NCBI GenBank assembly: GCA_039707465.1
Contig: CM077647.1
Coordinates: 176,758,663-176,822,662, forward strand
Direction: 5' to 3'
Length of the DNA stretch: 64,000 nt
Source of the DNA: Rhabdophis nuchalis
Lineage: Eukaryota > Chordata > Lepidosauria > Squamata > Natricidae
A program made the translations under genes and the position numbers. A model generated the notes under the pieces. That model saw only the letters and a list, made by a program, of their open reading frames with translations, did not search any database and was not told the origin of the DNA. Of this stretch, positions 47,401 to 60,900 are shown one piece after another. Position 1 is the first letter of the stretch; each line of letters opens with the position of its first letter.

Positions 47401-50400
47401 TATAGACAGATGGAGATGGAAACAGCAATTAGTAGTAAGGGCCAGGATAGCAGTCGACGGCGGGAAGCGGAAGGCGAAAGGCAGGGGGATACTCGAGTCG
47501 TTCCTCAGGAGGGCATACCAATTCAGAGGGTCGTGGGGAGGGGCAGGACCGAGGGGAGACAATTTTCATCCTCCCGGTTGGTGGCACGCAGCCGTTGGTT
47601 ACAAACGGTCGGGTGCCACAACCCTCGCAGGCTAGGTGGCCAGGGAATACAGAGCCAGGGTCTGCGGCTGATGTTTTGCAACGCCAGGTCCGTTGTCAAC
47701 AAAGCCCCCCTCATTAGTGACCTTGTGTCAGAGGGGGAGCCGGACCTGGTAGGAATTGCGGAGACCTGGTTGGGCCACGAGGGAGGTCATCCCCTCGTTG
47801 AAATGTGCCCACCAGGTTACCGCGCATTTCATCAGCCGCGGGCCCTAGGCAGGGGTGGTGGGGTAGCGGTCATTATCAAAGAAGGCCTGGAGCCGAGAGA
47901 GACCATTGTGCCGCAGACCTCCGGCTGTGAGTCCCTCTGCATGAAGTGGGGCCTAGGGAGGCAGTTGGGCTTGCTGGTTGTATACCTGGCTCCCCGCTAT
48001 GTAGCAGCAGCCCTGCCCGAGCTCCTGGAGGTGATCGCTACGGTGGCAGTGGAGACCCCCAGACTTATAGTTATGGGGGACTTTAACCTGCCATCGTTGG
48101 GCGAATCATCCGTGGTAGCTCGGGAGTTCATGGCTTCCATGACGGCCATGGACCTGACCCAAGTAATTCAAGGCCCCACCCATGAGGGTGGACATACGCC
48201 GGACCTCATCTTCGTCTCGGGCCAATGGAAGAGTGATCTGGGTACAGGGGACATAGACATCATACCCTTGTCATGGTCAGACCACTCACTTCTCCGACTC
48301 GACTTTCCGACCGCTGCTCCCCTCCGCGGGGAGGCGGAACCAGAGTTACCAATCTGGTACGGCCCCAGGCGCTTGATGGACCCGGATGGGTTCCAGACAG
48401 CGCTTGGGCCATTTCCTGTATCCCTGACCCGCGCCCCGATGGAGGACCTCACGGCCGCATGGAATAGTGCGGCCGTGGGAGCCTTGGATCGGGTCGCGCC
48501 CTTGCGGCCTCTCTCGTGGCGGCGAACCACCCTGGCTCCTTGGTTTACTGAGGGGCTGCGGGTGATGAAACGCCGCAAGAGATGCCTAGAGAGAAGATGG
48601 AGGGCTAGCCGCTCTGAATCTGACCGGACACAGGTAAGAGCCCATTTACGGACTTACATTGTGGCGCTGAGGGTGGCCAAACGTCATCATTGTGCCACCC
48701 TCATAGCATCCGCAGAAAACCGCCCTGCCGCCCTGTTTAGGGTGACCCGTTCCCTCCTTCAACAGAGGGAGCGGGAAGCCCCGTTACAGGGTAGGGCAGA
48801 GGAATTTGTGATTTTTCTGCAGGAGAAAACCGCCCAGATACAGAGTGAGCTAGCCCCCATTCATGGCCCAGTGGGATGCCACGAGGGAGATCTTGTTTGG
48901 GAGGAGTTTGACCCCGTTACCTCCGAGGATATGGACAGGTTACGTGGGCGACTGTGAGCCACCACATGTTCATTGGACCCGTGCCCCTCCTGGCTTGTAC
49001 TGGCATCCTGGGAGGTGACACGAGGCTGGCTCCAAGAGGTTATCAACGCATCCTTGAGTGAGGGTTCCTTGCCTGCCTCCCTAAAAGAGGCTATGGTGAG
49101 GCCCCTCCTCAAGAAGCCCTCTTTGGACCCAGCTCTTTTGAACAACTACCGTCCAGTCTCCAACCTTCCCTTCTTGGCGAAGATTGTTGAGAGTGTGGTG
49201 GCACAACAGTTTCCCCGTCACCTGGAGGAAGTTGACTATCTAGATCCGCGCCAGTCCGGCTTTCGGCCCGGGCATAGCACCGAGACGGCATTGGTCGCGT
49301 TGGTAGATGATCTCTGGAGGGCCAGAGATGGGGGATGTTCCTCCATCCTGGTCCTATTAGACCTCTCAGCGGCTTTCGATACCATCGACCATGGTATCCT
49401 ATTGCATCGGCTGGGGGGGTTGGGGGTGGGAGGCACCGTTTTGCGGTGGTTCTCCTCCTACCTCTCTGGCCGATCGCAATTTGTGCGGGCAGGAGAGCAG
49501 AGGTCGACCCCGAGACCCCTCACATGCGGGGTGCCTCAGGGGTCGGTCCTCTCACCTCTCCTGTTTAATGCATATATGAAGCCGCTGGGTGAGATCATCC
49601 GTGGTTTTGGGGTAGAGTACCATCTGTACGCTGATGACACCCAGCTGTACATATCTACCCCAAACCACCCCAACGATGCCGTAGCGGTGATGTGCCAGTG
49701 CCTGGAAGCCGTGCGGATCTGGATGGGAAGTAACGGACTTAGACTCAACCCGACCAAGACCGAGTGGCTGTGGTTTCCGGCTGCCCGATTCAACCAGCTT
49801 TCTCCAACGCTGGCCATAGGGGGCGAACATCTTGCCCCTGTGGATGGGGCGCGCAATTTGGGTGTCCTCCTGGATACCCGGCTGTCTATGGAAGAGCAAG
49901 TGACAGCCGTGGCCAGGAGGGCGTTTTACCAGGTTCGCCTGGTTCGCCAATTGCGCCCCCTATTGGATCGGGACGCCCTTCGCACAGTCACTCATGCCCT
50001 CGTGACATCCCGACTGGACTATTGTAACTCTCTCTACATGGGGCTCCCCTTGAGGTGCACCCGGAGGCTTCAGTTAGTTCAGAATGCGGCCGCGCGAGCA
50101 ATTATGGGCACCTCTAGGTTTGCCCACGTAACACCGCTCTTGCGCGAGCTGCACTGGCTACCTGTCGTCTTCCGGGTGCGCTTCAAGGTGTTAGTTATCA
50201 TCTTTAAAGCGCTCCATGGCTCGGGACCTAGCTATCTGCGAGATCGGATCCTGCCCCACACATCCTCACGGCCGATTCGCTCCCACAGAGAGGGGCTTCT
50301 CCGGGTGCCGTCCACTAGACTTTGTCAGCGGGCGACGCCCAGGGGAAGGGCGCTCTCTGTGGCGGGCCCGGCCCTCTGGAACGACCTTCCCCCTGATATT

Positions 50401-50475
50401 AGAACGACCACCGACCTCCGCTCCTTCCGTGTAAAATTGAAGACCCATCTCTTTCGACTGGCCGGCCTTGAATAG
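47401..50475 (+). pseudogene. L2-like ORF2: endonuclease and reverse transcriptase, one in-frame stop
   Basis: The frame from about 47401 (METAISSKG) to 50475 is uninterrupted except for one TGA at 48955-48957. Endonuclease motifs: LMFCNARSVVNK, GIAETWLGHE, GGGVAVIIKEG, VMGDFNLPSL, HTPDLIFVSG and SWSDHSLLRLDF. Reverse transcriptase motifs: NYRPVSNLPFLAKIVE, QSGFRPGHSTETALVALVDD, LLDLSAAFDTIDHG, TCGVPQGSVLSPLL and YADDTQLYIS. The C-terminus has RELHWLPVVFRVRFKV and WNDLPPDIRTTTDL. The aligned position in the 3.5-kb copy reads CTCAAGGCC where this copy has CTGTGAGCC, so the ancestral codon was sense. The protein would nick and reverse-transcribe at the target. With the stop it is split into about 520 and 500 residues. 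Confidence 0.9.
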
Positions 50476-50675
50476 TTCTCCCTGTCTTTTAACTACAATT
50501 ATTTTAATGGGTTTTAATTTATATTTTTAGCACGGGTAATTTTATTTAATTCTATTTTAAGTAATGTTTGTATTATTGTATGTTTTTAATTATGCCTGTG
50601 CACCGCCCCGGGTCCCTGTGGGGAGAGGGTGCGGTTAATAAATCCCAATTTATTATTATTATTATTATTATTATT

Positions 50676-50844
50676 CCTCTCCTTTTTATCTCCCTCCCTC
50701 CCTCCATTCATCCCTCCATCCATATCTCATTCACTTTCCCTCACCTTCCCTCTTTCTCCCTTCCCTCCCTCCCTCTGTCTTCCTTCTTTTCTTTCTCTTT
50801 CTTTCTCCCTTCCCTCCCTCCCACCCTCCCACCCTCCCTCCCTC

Positions 50845-50879
<35 letters not shown>

Positions 50880-51117
50880 CCCTTCCCTCCCTCGTTGTTT
50901 CTCTCTGTTCTCTTTCTTTCTTTCTTTCCTTCCTTCCTTCCTTCCTTCCTTCCTTCTTTCTCTCTCTCTTTCTTTCTTTCTCTTTCTTTCTCCCTTCCCT
51001 CCCTCCCTTTCTTTCTTTTTTTCTTTCTTTCTTTCTTTCTCCATTCCCTCCCTCGTTGTTTCTCTCTGTTCTCTTTCTTTCTTTCTCCCTTCCCTCCCTC
51101 GTTGTTTCTCTCTGTTT

Positions 51118-51153
<36 letters not shown>

Positions 51154-51288
51154 TCCTTCCTTCCTTCTCTTTCTTTCTCTCTCTCTTTCTTTCTTTCTCT
51201 TTCTTTCTCCCTTCCCTCCCTCCCTTTCTTTCTTTCTTTCTTTCTTTCTTTCTCCCTTCCCTCCCTCTTTGTTTCTCTCTGTTCTTTC

Positions 51289-51338
<50 letters not shown>

Positions 51339-51556
51339 TTCCTTCCTTCCTTCCTTCCTTCCTTCCTTCCTTCCTTTCTTTCCTTCCTTCCTTCCTTCCT
51401 TCCTTCCTTCCTTCCTTTTCTCTCTCTCTCTTTCTTTCTTTCTTTCTCCCTTCCCTCCCTCTTTCTTTCTTTTCTTCCTCTCTCTTTCACTTTCTTCTCC
51501 CTCCCTCCCTCCCTCCCTTCCTCCCTCCCTCCCTCCCTTCCTCCCTTCCTTGAAAG
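50676..51556. repeat. Polypyrimidine tract of about 880 bp
   Basis: Almost uninterrupted C/T on the plus strand: CTTT, CCTT and CCCT runs. A block containing CCCTCGTTGTTTCTCTCTG recurs at about 50888, 51048, 51095 and (with CTTTG) 51263, showing amplification of a unit of variable length (about 50-170 bp). Large open frames on both strands are artefacts. It lies between the L2 tail and the SPATA31-like gene. Confidence 0.95.
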
Positions 51557-51713
51557 CCCCCTTCAGGAAGTCTAGTAAGACTCCCTGAATCCTCCTAGGA
51601 GCCAAAACAGGGTGCTGGAGGGAGGCGCTACTACCCCTCCTCCCATTTTCAGCCTAGCAAACCTCCCAGAACTTACTTGGGAGTCGTGTGGGAACTCCTG
51701 GAATGGGCAGCGC

Positions 51714-51813
51714 CAGCCAAAGGTGGTATTTGCCAGTTCTCAGAACCGGTTAAAATTTCCACTATTGGTTCGCCTGAACCGGTCAGAACCGGCTGAATAC
51801 CACCCCTGTACTA
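51714..51813. mobile_element. hAT-type miniature-element end
   Basis: AAAGGTGGTATTTGCCAGTT and GAACCGGCTGAATACCACC show the 13.4/22.5-kb family. Probably the right end of a copy whose left part begins before the polypyrimidine tract. Confidence 0.5.
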
Positions 51814-51910
51814 GATGTTCTTGGAGATCCCGTACAATTTATAACCCCACAGATTTATGAAACAATAGTATCCATATGTTTTTTTATCCAAGTTTAAAAT
51901 AATATTTCTT

Positions 51911-51916
51911 TTTATT
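51911..51916 (-). terminator. Candidate poly(A) signal of SPATA31-like gene
   Basis: AATAAA on the minus strand, 62 nt after the stop codon at 51978-51980. Confidence 0.5.
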
Positions 51917-51977
51917 AATATTAATTTTTTTGATAGTTTCTTTTTGCTCCCTCTGTCAAGGAATATAGGCATGACCA

Positions 51978-54900
51978 TCATAATTCTTTCTGTGGCAACT
52001 GCTTTCTTCTCACCTCAGACTTTGACCTTCTCTCTCGGCTTCTCCCTCTGATTCTGGCCTTGCCACTTGAGCTGCTGCTTCTTGTGGTGTTTCCCGGACT
52101 ATGGGACTGAGATCTCCTAGAGCTGTCCTTGCTTCTGGTTCGGCTTCGTAACCTGAAACTACGTTTAAAGCTCTGCATCTTGTGCTTTATTTTGGAAACC
52201 ACCGGTAGCTTCCCACGACTGTTCCTCCAAATGTTCAATCCATGCCTCAGGCGCAATTTTCTCTCCAAGATTCTACCAAGGATGGACATTTTTTCATTGG
52301 GTTCCTTGTTGACTAGGAATTCAGCGTGGCGGACTTGTTTCTTGGGCTTCATGGACTGACCTCTTTCCGACATGGGATGTCTGCCACTTTGAGTTGACCC
52401 AGGCATTTTGGTGCTCTTGGGTTCTACGAATGGTCTGCTATCCACAAAACGTTCCTTTGTAGATAAGTCTGTCCCCTGGTTCAGGGTCTCCTCTTCTACC
52501 TTCTCAGTGGATGAGTGTTTTCCACCATGAGGTTCAAACATGCCTAGTTCTGGGATGGTTTGTTCACCTTCTCTTCTGTAGTCCTGCCCTGATGTCTGCT
52601 CAACAGCGTAGGAAGGTTGCACTGCTTCTTGGAAGAACGTACCTTTGGGGGATTTAGAAAATTGTCCAGGGGACTTGGAAGGCCATTCACTTCCTGATGT
52701 AGTCACCTTCTTCGGGTCTTCATTGCTAGCAAACATTCTTTCCTCCTGAAATAGCACTCCCTGACCTTCTGTACTGGAAGGGGTGGTTTCTTGTTCTGGA
52801 AGAGAAGCATTCCTCAAGGACAATTCAGAGGTAGTGTCTTCTGATGTCACAGAAGAGAATTGTACTTCTGCCTTGTTTGCTGGCATAGATTGAAAGGATG
52901 ACCTGTCCTCTGTTGCCAGAGAAGAAGAATCTGTCTCTGTCTCCTTTACCATACCCCAAATTAAATCCGGCCTCTCTTCCTGCTTTCTAACAGATTGTAG
53001 TGAGAACTTGGAGCCCTCTCCGGATGAAGGCAAATGGCATAGGCAAGGGCAGTTGCCTATCCTGCAAAGCCTGTTGGTTACCCAGCTAGAAGTAGAGTCT
53101 TTGAATAACCGAGATGGATTCAATCCCATAGGAGAGAATCTGAGCTCTTCCTTTCTCTGGGAAGTGCTTTGAAGTTGTTTCAGAAGATCCTTCTTGAGGG
53201 ACAAGTTGGAAGAGCAAGGAAGAGCTTCTCTCTCTCTGGCTAGCCAATGGGTTCTTTGGCTTGGGTATTTCTCCATAGATAAACTCTCTGATGAGCTGCT
53301 GATATTATATTTGCCTCTCCGATAGCCAGAAACTGGAGTCGAGAAAAATGGACCTCTAGCATCTCGTGTCCTACCGAGAAGGTCTGAAGCCCATCTTTGT
53401 TCGTCCCTTAAATATAAATCCGTTTCGGGTCTGCCCAGTGGCGACTTGGGTCGCTTGCTCACTTGAGGTGATTCCCACCTAGCCATTTTCCCTGGAGCGG
53501 TTCTGTCGTGCTGGATTTTCCGATCGAAACAGAACGTGGGCTCCTCGGTATCCAGCCACGAAGCGCGAATCTCGTCTGGCGTCTGGTGGAGTTCATAATA
53601 TAGCTCTGAGTCATACATGTCAGGTGCCCCTAAGCTAGAGCTGGACTTCAACAGGTCTTCGTCCTCTGTTGAGAACCATTCCCTCACTTCCTCCCCCATT
53701 TCTTCGGTTTGAGGAATAAACGCCGCCAGTGTGTCTTGCGCCAGCTTTGGAAGTCTCCATCTGTGCTTCACCGTCACCTCTCTGATGTGGCTTTCCAGCT
53801 GCTTCTTTATGTCTGGGTGCAGAAAGCGTAGCTGTTGAGGAGCAACTGTGACTTCCTGCACTAGCCATGATTTTCTGGGTGTTTTCATGGTCACGTCTCC
53901 TGCAGATTGGGGCCTCCTCAGTGACTCTGAGGGGGCAAACAACCGTAGGGATTTCTGAATAAGGGCTGGCAAACCCCAGGCATGTTGGATTTTCTTGTGC
54001 AGGATGTGGAATTCCAGAAGCTTCTGAGCACCGTCGTCAAGAAAGTCTACCTTTCTGCTCCCGAAATGGACCACGGATGAGGAGACAGGCCCCTGTAGCT
54101 GTGCCTCTTTCTTTCTGACCTGGAATTTCTTCGTGGTACTTCTGTCTGTAACCCAGGTTTGGGGCAATGAGATCTGGGGAGATGTATAGACACGAGATTG
54201 AGTTGGTGAATGGAGTGTGCCAGGAGGCAGAAATGCTCTCAATGTTGTCTGAGCATGTCTGGGAAGCCCCCATCTATGTACTGCAACTAAATTCCTCAGA
54301 TGAGCTTCTAAGTGTTGTTTTGTATCTGGGCTAAGGAATGGCAGAGTCTGGGCAATCATGTGAAATTCTCTGTCCCAGGGATGCTTACGGGCTGTCACTA
54401 CGCCTTGTGTGGCTAATGCGCACTTCGTGGCGTCATGGAGACAGGGAGCAAAAGCATCCAGGGAGTTCAACGCCATGAAGGGAAGACCCCACACATGTTG
54501 GATTTTCTTGTGCTGGATATGGAATTCCAGGAGGTTCCGAGCTGTGTTCTCTAAGAAAGGTAGCTTCGCGTCTGAATAAAAGGAATGAGTTGCTTCAATA
54601 CGTCCCTTGGCAGATGGCATCGCGTTTGTCTTACGGTAGACTTTCCTGGGTTTGGAAGACTCCAATGAACCTTCATCACCTTCTCCTTCATCAGTTTGGG
54701 AAACATCTGTAGCCTCGAGGAGGGATTTGCACTTCCAGCAGAGAGATGGCTGCTCATGGATGCTTTCAGTTTGGGAAGGAGGTCTGGAAGGCACAAACGA
54801 TCCCAGAAGCTTCTGGATGGTTTTCGGCATGCCCCACCTGTGCTCTGCAGTCCTCCTCTTCAGGTGAGCTTCCAGATTGTCTTTGGTGCTTTGGCTAAGG

Positions 54901-57900
54901 AAGGGAAGGTCTGGGACAACCACCGCCACTTCTGCCATATTCCACCCATGCATCCTGACTATGCGATTCCTTGTGCTCTGGATACGTCTTCCTATTTCAG
55001 GGGATATTGGGGCAAAAGCATGCAAGGATCTCAACACCGTGGATGGCAAGCTCCATGCCCGTTGAATCTTCTTCTGCTGGATGTGGAATTCCAGATAATT
55101 CCTGGCCTCATCTGAAAGAAAAGGAAGACTTTGCTCTGAGAACAACAAGAATTGTCTGCTGGCTGTCCCAGAAGATGGAGACCTTCTCTGATTCCTTGGC
55201 TGGGGATAGTGGTCTGTCCTTCTCTTCCTTCTCCTGACTTTCCTTGAGTCTTTGAGCCAGCCTTCACCTTCATCTTCAGTTTGGGAAACATCTGTAGATT
55301 CGAGGAGGGATTTGCACTTCCAGCAGAGGGACGGCTGCTCGTGGATGCTTTCAGGTTGGGAAGGAGGTCTAGAAGGCACAAACGATCCCAGGAGCTTCTG
55401 GATGGTTTTCGGCATGCCCCACCTGTGCTCTGCAGTCCTCCTCTTCAGGTGAGCTTCCAGATTGTCTTTGGTGCTTTGGCTAAGGAAGGAGAGGTTTGGG
55501 ACAACCACCGCCACTTCAGTCCTACTCCATTCATGTGTCTTTACTATGCGTTTCCTAGCGCTCTGGTGAATTTCAGGAGAAAATGGGGCAAAAGCATGCA
55601 AGGATCTCAACACCGTGGAGGGCAAGCTCCATGCCCGCTGAATTTTCTTATGTTGGATGTGGAATTCCAGATAATTCCTGGCCTCATCTGAAAGAAAAGG
55701 AAATTCTGAGAACAGTAAGTTTTGTTTGTTAGCTCTCCTAGGAGATGTCAACCTTCTCTGGGTCCTTGGCTGGAAATATTCCTTTCTTCTTCTCTTCCTT
55801 CTCCTATCTTGCAGGTCTTCCTCTTCCTTCTCAGTTTGGGAATCATCGGTAGCCTGAAGGACCAATTGGCATCGGCGGCAGAACGGAGCGTCTTCATAAA
55901 TGTCCTTGGATTGGAAATGGGGTTGGGGAGTTGACAATGTCCTCAGGGTCCGCTGAAGTCTTTTGGGGACAGACCATTTATGCTCTGCAATCCTCTTCTT
56001 CATATGAGCTTCCAGAAGCTGTTTGATCTCCCTACTAAGGAAAAGTGTGGAGGGAACAAACACCTTTATATCTTCAATAGCCCTGAGCTTCTTCTTTCCT
56101 GGACTTTGAGTCTTGATCGGAAACGGGAAGAAAGCATTCAAGGATCGGAGCACCATAAAAGGCACACCCCAAGCATGCTGGATTTTCTTCTGCTGAATGT
56201 GGAATTCCAGGAGCTTCCAACTGTCCTCTGTAAGGAACATCAATTTTGCCCAAGCTGAGCTTTGCCCTTGATGGCTAATAGTGCTGGGTATCTTTGAGGA
56301 TCCTTCCTTAGATGTGGCTTGCCATTGTGATGTCTCTCTCCCGTGGTGGGAAAAGATTTTATGTGGCTGGGTGGACCTGCTATGCTGCCTGCGAGGCCGG
56401 TGCATTCCAGCTTGGGATTCAGGTCGAGAAGGAGTGATAGCCCTCACTGAACCCTGGATTCGTTTGGGAAGCCCCCACCTGTGCTGCACGGTCCAATGCT
56501 TCATGTGGGCTTCCAGGTGATCGTTGACCTTGCTACTCAAAAAATGTAGACCCGAGCGAGGGATCGTTGCCTGTACCATAGCAAGTGGCCTATGACTTGC
56601 TCTTTTCCCTTGGCTCTTAACGGAGAGGCACCCTCCTGATCTTGTAGTGGTGCTGTGTAGCTCTGGTGCATGAGGAGCAAAAGCATTAAGAGATTTCATG
56701 ACCATCAAGGGCAGGCCCCACTCATGTTGGATCCTCTTGCGTCTGATATGGAATTCTAGAGCGTCCCAAACTTCCTTTGGATAGAACGTTGAAGCCCAGC
56801 TCTCTTGGTGAAACTTAGGAGTAACTTTTCCACTCGGAATTGGACTTTGGCTCATTGTTCGCAGGGAAGGAGACTTGGGATGTCTTCTTGAGGTCAGTGG
56901 TAGTTGCCTGCCACCATGGTCCACTATCTGGCTCCTCTGTTTTGGTGTTTTTCTAATTGTAGGCCGATGGCGGTCTTTAGTATCTGTAATTTGCTTAATT
57001 CTTGCTGGGTAGACTTGATCTTGGGCCCCCCATGGGATTTGGTCCATAAGATCTTCAGGCTGGTGAAAATAGGTAGGGGGCAACAAGGTCTTCATTGATT
57101 CCTGTACTTGCTTGGGAAGGCCCCATTTGTGTCTAGCGATTCGTCTTTTTGTATGTGCTTCCAAGCGCTCCTTTGTGTCCGGATCCAGGAACCACAGCTT
57201 GGGCGGCAGTGTGAGTCTCCTTTCAGTTTGCAGACTTGAAGGGGAAGCAATGGCCAATCGGGTTGAGGCCCTTTGTGGTTCTGGAGGCAAAGGAGCAAAA
57301 GCACGAAGGGACCTTTGAAGGATAGAAGGTAGCCCCCATTCATGCTGGAACTTTTTGTGTTGGATGTGCCTCTCCAAAAGATCTGTGCTTTTGTTTGTGA
57401 GAAAGAAGGTCTTCTGTGGGCTGCCTACAAAACTTGCCTCTGGCAATCTAGTGATACGTTGTGCCCTTTTGAACTTCGGCTCACTGATGAGAAAGTTTCT
57501 GAACTCCCTTAGTTCTCCCGGAGGGGTGGGACGAAAGCCATGCAGAAATTTCTGCAATCTTTTTGGTAGCCCCCATTGGCTGTGAACGATCATCTTTTTA
57601 ATGCTAGATTCTAAGTTCTGATGAACATGCTGAGGGACAAACGGCAGGTCCTGCACTGAAATCCTAATTTCCTGCCTTATTGTCCGTGGTGGGTGGGGAT
57701 CGATGGAGAAGTAGGTTGTAAAGGCCTGTATAGAGCTTTGGATGATGGAAGGCAAACCCCAGAAATGATGAAGTCTCTTCTTCTGGATATGATACTCCAA
57801 CATTTCTCTGGCCTCTTTCTGAACAAAAGGGGTCTTTGGCTGTTGGATTGCAATGCTTGCCTTTTGACTCCGTGCTGGGAAAGGCCTAACTGGGACCACT

Positions 57901-60900
57901 ACCGATAAGGTTTCCATATATTTTTTGGTGACGCCCCACAAGATCATCAAATGTTTATGCTTTACGTTCTGTTCCAACCTATTTATATCACTCGGTGGCA
58001 GAAAAAGTAAGGATTGGACTCTATGGGTGGGGGATTTCTTCCCAGCCTCAATCAATTTAGGAAGATGCATTTGTGACATCCTACTGGAATCTTTGTGGGA
58101 TTGTCTCACTAGTCTGGGGAGTGTCTCTAGTTCTATCTGAAGGTATTTTCTTCTGATGTGTTCCTTGAGGAGATCCAACTTCTTTGGAGCATAATGCATG
58201 GACTCAACCAATTTGCAGCAAGGCCTTTGACTTCCTCCAGCACTGAACCTCGCCTCTGTTAATTTAGTTTTATTGTCACTTGGGGGGAGTAGAGTTTTCC
58301 CCAAAGGAGCAGAAGGGCGGAAATATTTCAGCGACGCAAGGATTCTCTTCGGTAAACCCCAACGCCGCTGTAGTTTCAGTTTCTGCACATGGAACTCTAA
58401 GTAGTTGTAAGTTGGCCGGGTGAGAAATGGAAGCTTCTGTGGCAAAGCGTGGACATTGATTGAGGTCCTGCGGGTGGTGGAACCTGGGGGAAAATCTTGC
58501 ATGAAGACCCTGAGGGAGCTCAGGATGAGTGCTGGCAAGCCCCATTCGTGATGCAACCTCTTCTTCCTGATATGCAGTTCAATAAACTCTCGTTCTTGTC
58601 GTTGGAGAAATGGTATCTGTGTCTCCGAGAACAACCCAGCAGGAACCTTCCTTCTCTGGAAGGGTGAGGCATACGATCTAGGAATCATTGCATCAACGGC
58701 TTCCACGTATCTTTTGCCCAGACCCCAGAGGGAACTAAAATAGCAAAGCTGTACTGCCATCTCCAATCTTTTGGCCTCCTGCTTTTGCACGAATGGTAGG
58801 AAGCTCCGACGGGGCTGCAAAGTCTTAGGGCTACGGGAGATCAATTTCGGGAGTGGTTGCCTTGTTACTAATGCCTTAAGTTTCCAAGAACCTGTAACAA
58901 CATCTGGGAAAACCTCCAACCGTATTTCCACATATTTTTTCGATAGGTGGAGGCTAATCTTCTCCAGATGTTTGGATCCTCTTAAGGAAAGCTTGTGAGG
59001 AACATGTGGTGGAATCGCCAGCCTCCTCTGTTGGCAGCACGTGGTGCATAGACTAGTCTTAGTTTGGAAGAGAGGGATGGTCTTGTGGGTGGATATTGTT
59101 CTTCTTGTCTGGTGCAGTGTTTTTGGCCTCAGGGCCCAAATGTTTACTTCTGGTTGTAGCCTCTTCAGAGATCTAAGGACTCTTTGTGGCAAACCCCACT
59201 GATGATATAGTTTTGTCTTCTGCACATGAAGTTCAAGACGCTTGCAAACATCCTGGGGGAGGAACATTAGCTCCTGAGCCAGGTTACGGACACTGATTTT
59301 TGTCCTTGTTAAAGATGACCGTGAAGGTGGCTGGTAGAGGAAACTCTTGAGTGATTTCTGGATAAGGACCGGAAAACCCCATTCATGTTGGATTCTCTTC
59401 CTTTTCACATGCAGCTCTAAAGTTTCCACATTGAATCCTGGAGGGAGGACCCACTGAATTTGAGTGAATTGGAAAGCAGCCGTTTTCTGACTTCTTAGAG
59501 GCCGGAACAAAGGTTTGGGCATCAACTGTTGAAGCGCCTTCATATAGTGGGTGGACAGCTCCCACAAGGAAGCAAAATGATTGCGCTGTATGGTCATTTC
59601 GATCCTATCCATGGCTTTCCTGCAGGCGAATGGCAACAAGGTTCTGCGAGGAATCAATGGCTGGGGACTAGACAAGATCTTAGGGAGATGCATTCTCAAG
59701 GAGAAAACCATGTGCCTCCAGGAACTTCTCACCATTACAGGAGGAGCCTCCAAATGAATTTCCAAATGTTTCTTAGCCACGTGGAGCTGCAGTTTGAGGT
59801 GGAGTCTGGTGTGAATCTGTGGAGGTGGTGCAGTGGTTTTAATTTTGGAGAGCCTGCTACCTTGTTCTTGTTGAGGGATGCTGGGTGTCAGGTAGCTATA
59901 ACTTGAGTAGAACAACTTCACAGACTCCAGAACTCTTTTAGGGAGAAACCATCGCTGACTGACTACCCTTTTCTGCACATTTCTTTCCAGTTCTCGTTGG
60001 ATGGCCTTACTGAGAAAGGAGACCTCGGATGGGAAAATGATCGTCTCTCTGGGCAATTTCTTCTGGGGATGAGCGGAAGGAGTAGCTGGAAGAAGGTACT
60101 GGACAGATCTCCAGATAAGACGTGGAAGACCCCAAACGTGGTGAAGAGTCTTCTTTCTCACATGCCATTCCAGTGCTTCACGGGCTTTGGGGCCAAGAAA
60201 CAGCGTGTCCTTTTCAGCGAAACTGAATCCAGCAGATTTTCTGGATGGGTGGTGGCGAATGAAATCTGATGGTCTGATATTCTGAATCATAAGGGCGAGC
60301 GACTTACTGAATAAAGTGGGCATTTTCCACTTGTAGACCAGGTCTTTGTGTATAACATTTAGCTTGATATGACCAAGAGCTTCTTGGTCCATGAAATGAA
60401 GCTGCTGAGATCTTGGCTGTAGAGAACATGTTTGAGGTGGAATGATTCGAGGGAGCTTATGCACTACCCTTCGGCTAGTCCCTCTCCAAGGCTGATGAGC
60501 TGAGGGAACAATAGGACCTAGGTGGCGCTCAAGGACTTTCTTGGCCGATTTTATCTGCAGTACTTGACCCTTTGAACATTGAACGGGTTTCCTGCGGTAA
60601 CTGACCATTGCTGTGGAAGGTATCCCCTTCTTAAATTGCCTTGCAAAGGACTTTCCATCTACTTTGGGCCTCCTGGCCAGCGTGGAACCAGTTGGGAAAA
60701 ACATCTGCAGGGATTCGAATACTCGTTTGGGTAAGCCCCACTGCCTCTCTATGATTTTGCTCCGGAGGTGGGTCTCTAGCTTCTGCTTCACCTCAGAAGT
60801 GATGAAAAGGCGTTGGGTAAAGCCAATGAGTGTTTGAACGTCAGACTGGTCATAGCGTTTGGTCCTAAGATGAACCTGTGATGATGGAGCTGGGAGAAGG

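Larger units (their letters stand above)
46025..50665 (+). mobile_element. Nearly full-length L2-like LINE
   Basis: A GC-rich 5' region (about 46025-46880), a linker, a long ORF2 (about 47400-50475) with endonuclease and reverse transcriptase, and the family 3' terminus ending in a TTATTATTA tail (50652-50675). It is the master-type copy for about ten 3' fragments in the window. The 5' region has an imperfect tandem duplication (GCCGCTGGAGGCC-GACGGCGGTGGGAGCGCC at about 46565-46600, again at about 46697-46735). The precise 5' end is not determined. Confidence 0.85.

Noticed and set aside
48955..48957. TGA in L2 ORF2 as a recoded (selenocysteine) codon
   Set aside because: The sister copy has a sense codon in the aligned position, the element is a LINE with no reason for recoding, and no SECIS-like hairpin was noticed. 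A simple nonsense mutation is likelier.
50568..51605. Long ORFs on both strands (Ser/Leu/Phe-rich forward, Lys/Glu/Arg-rich reverse)
   Set aside because: They are translations of a pure C/T tract; no stop codons can occur in such composition.
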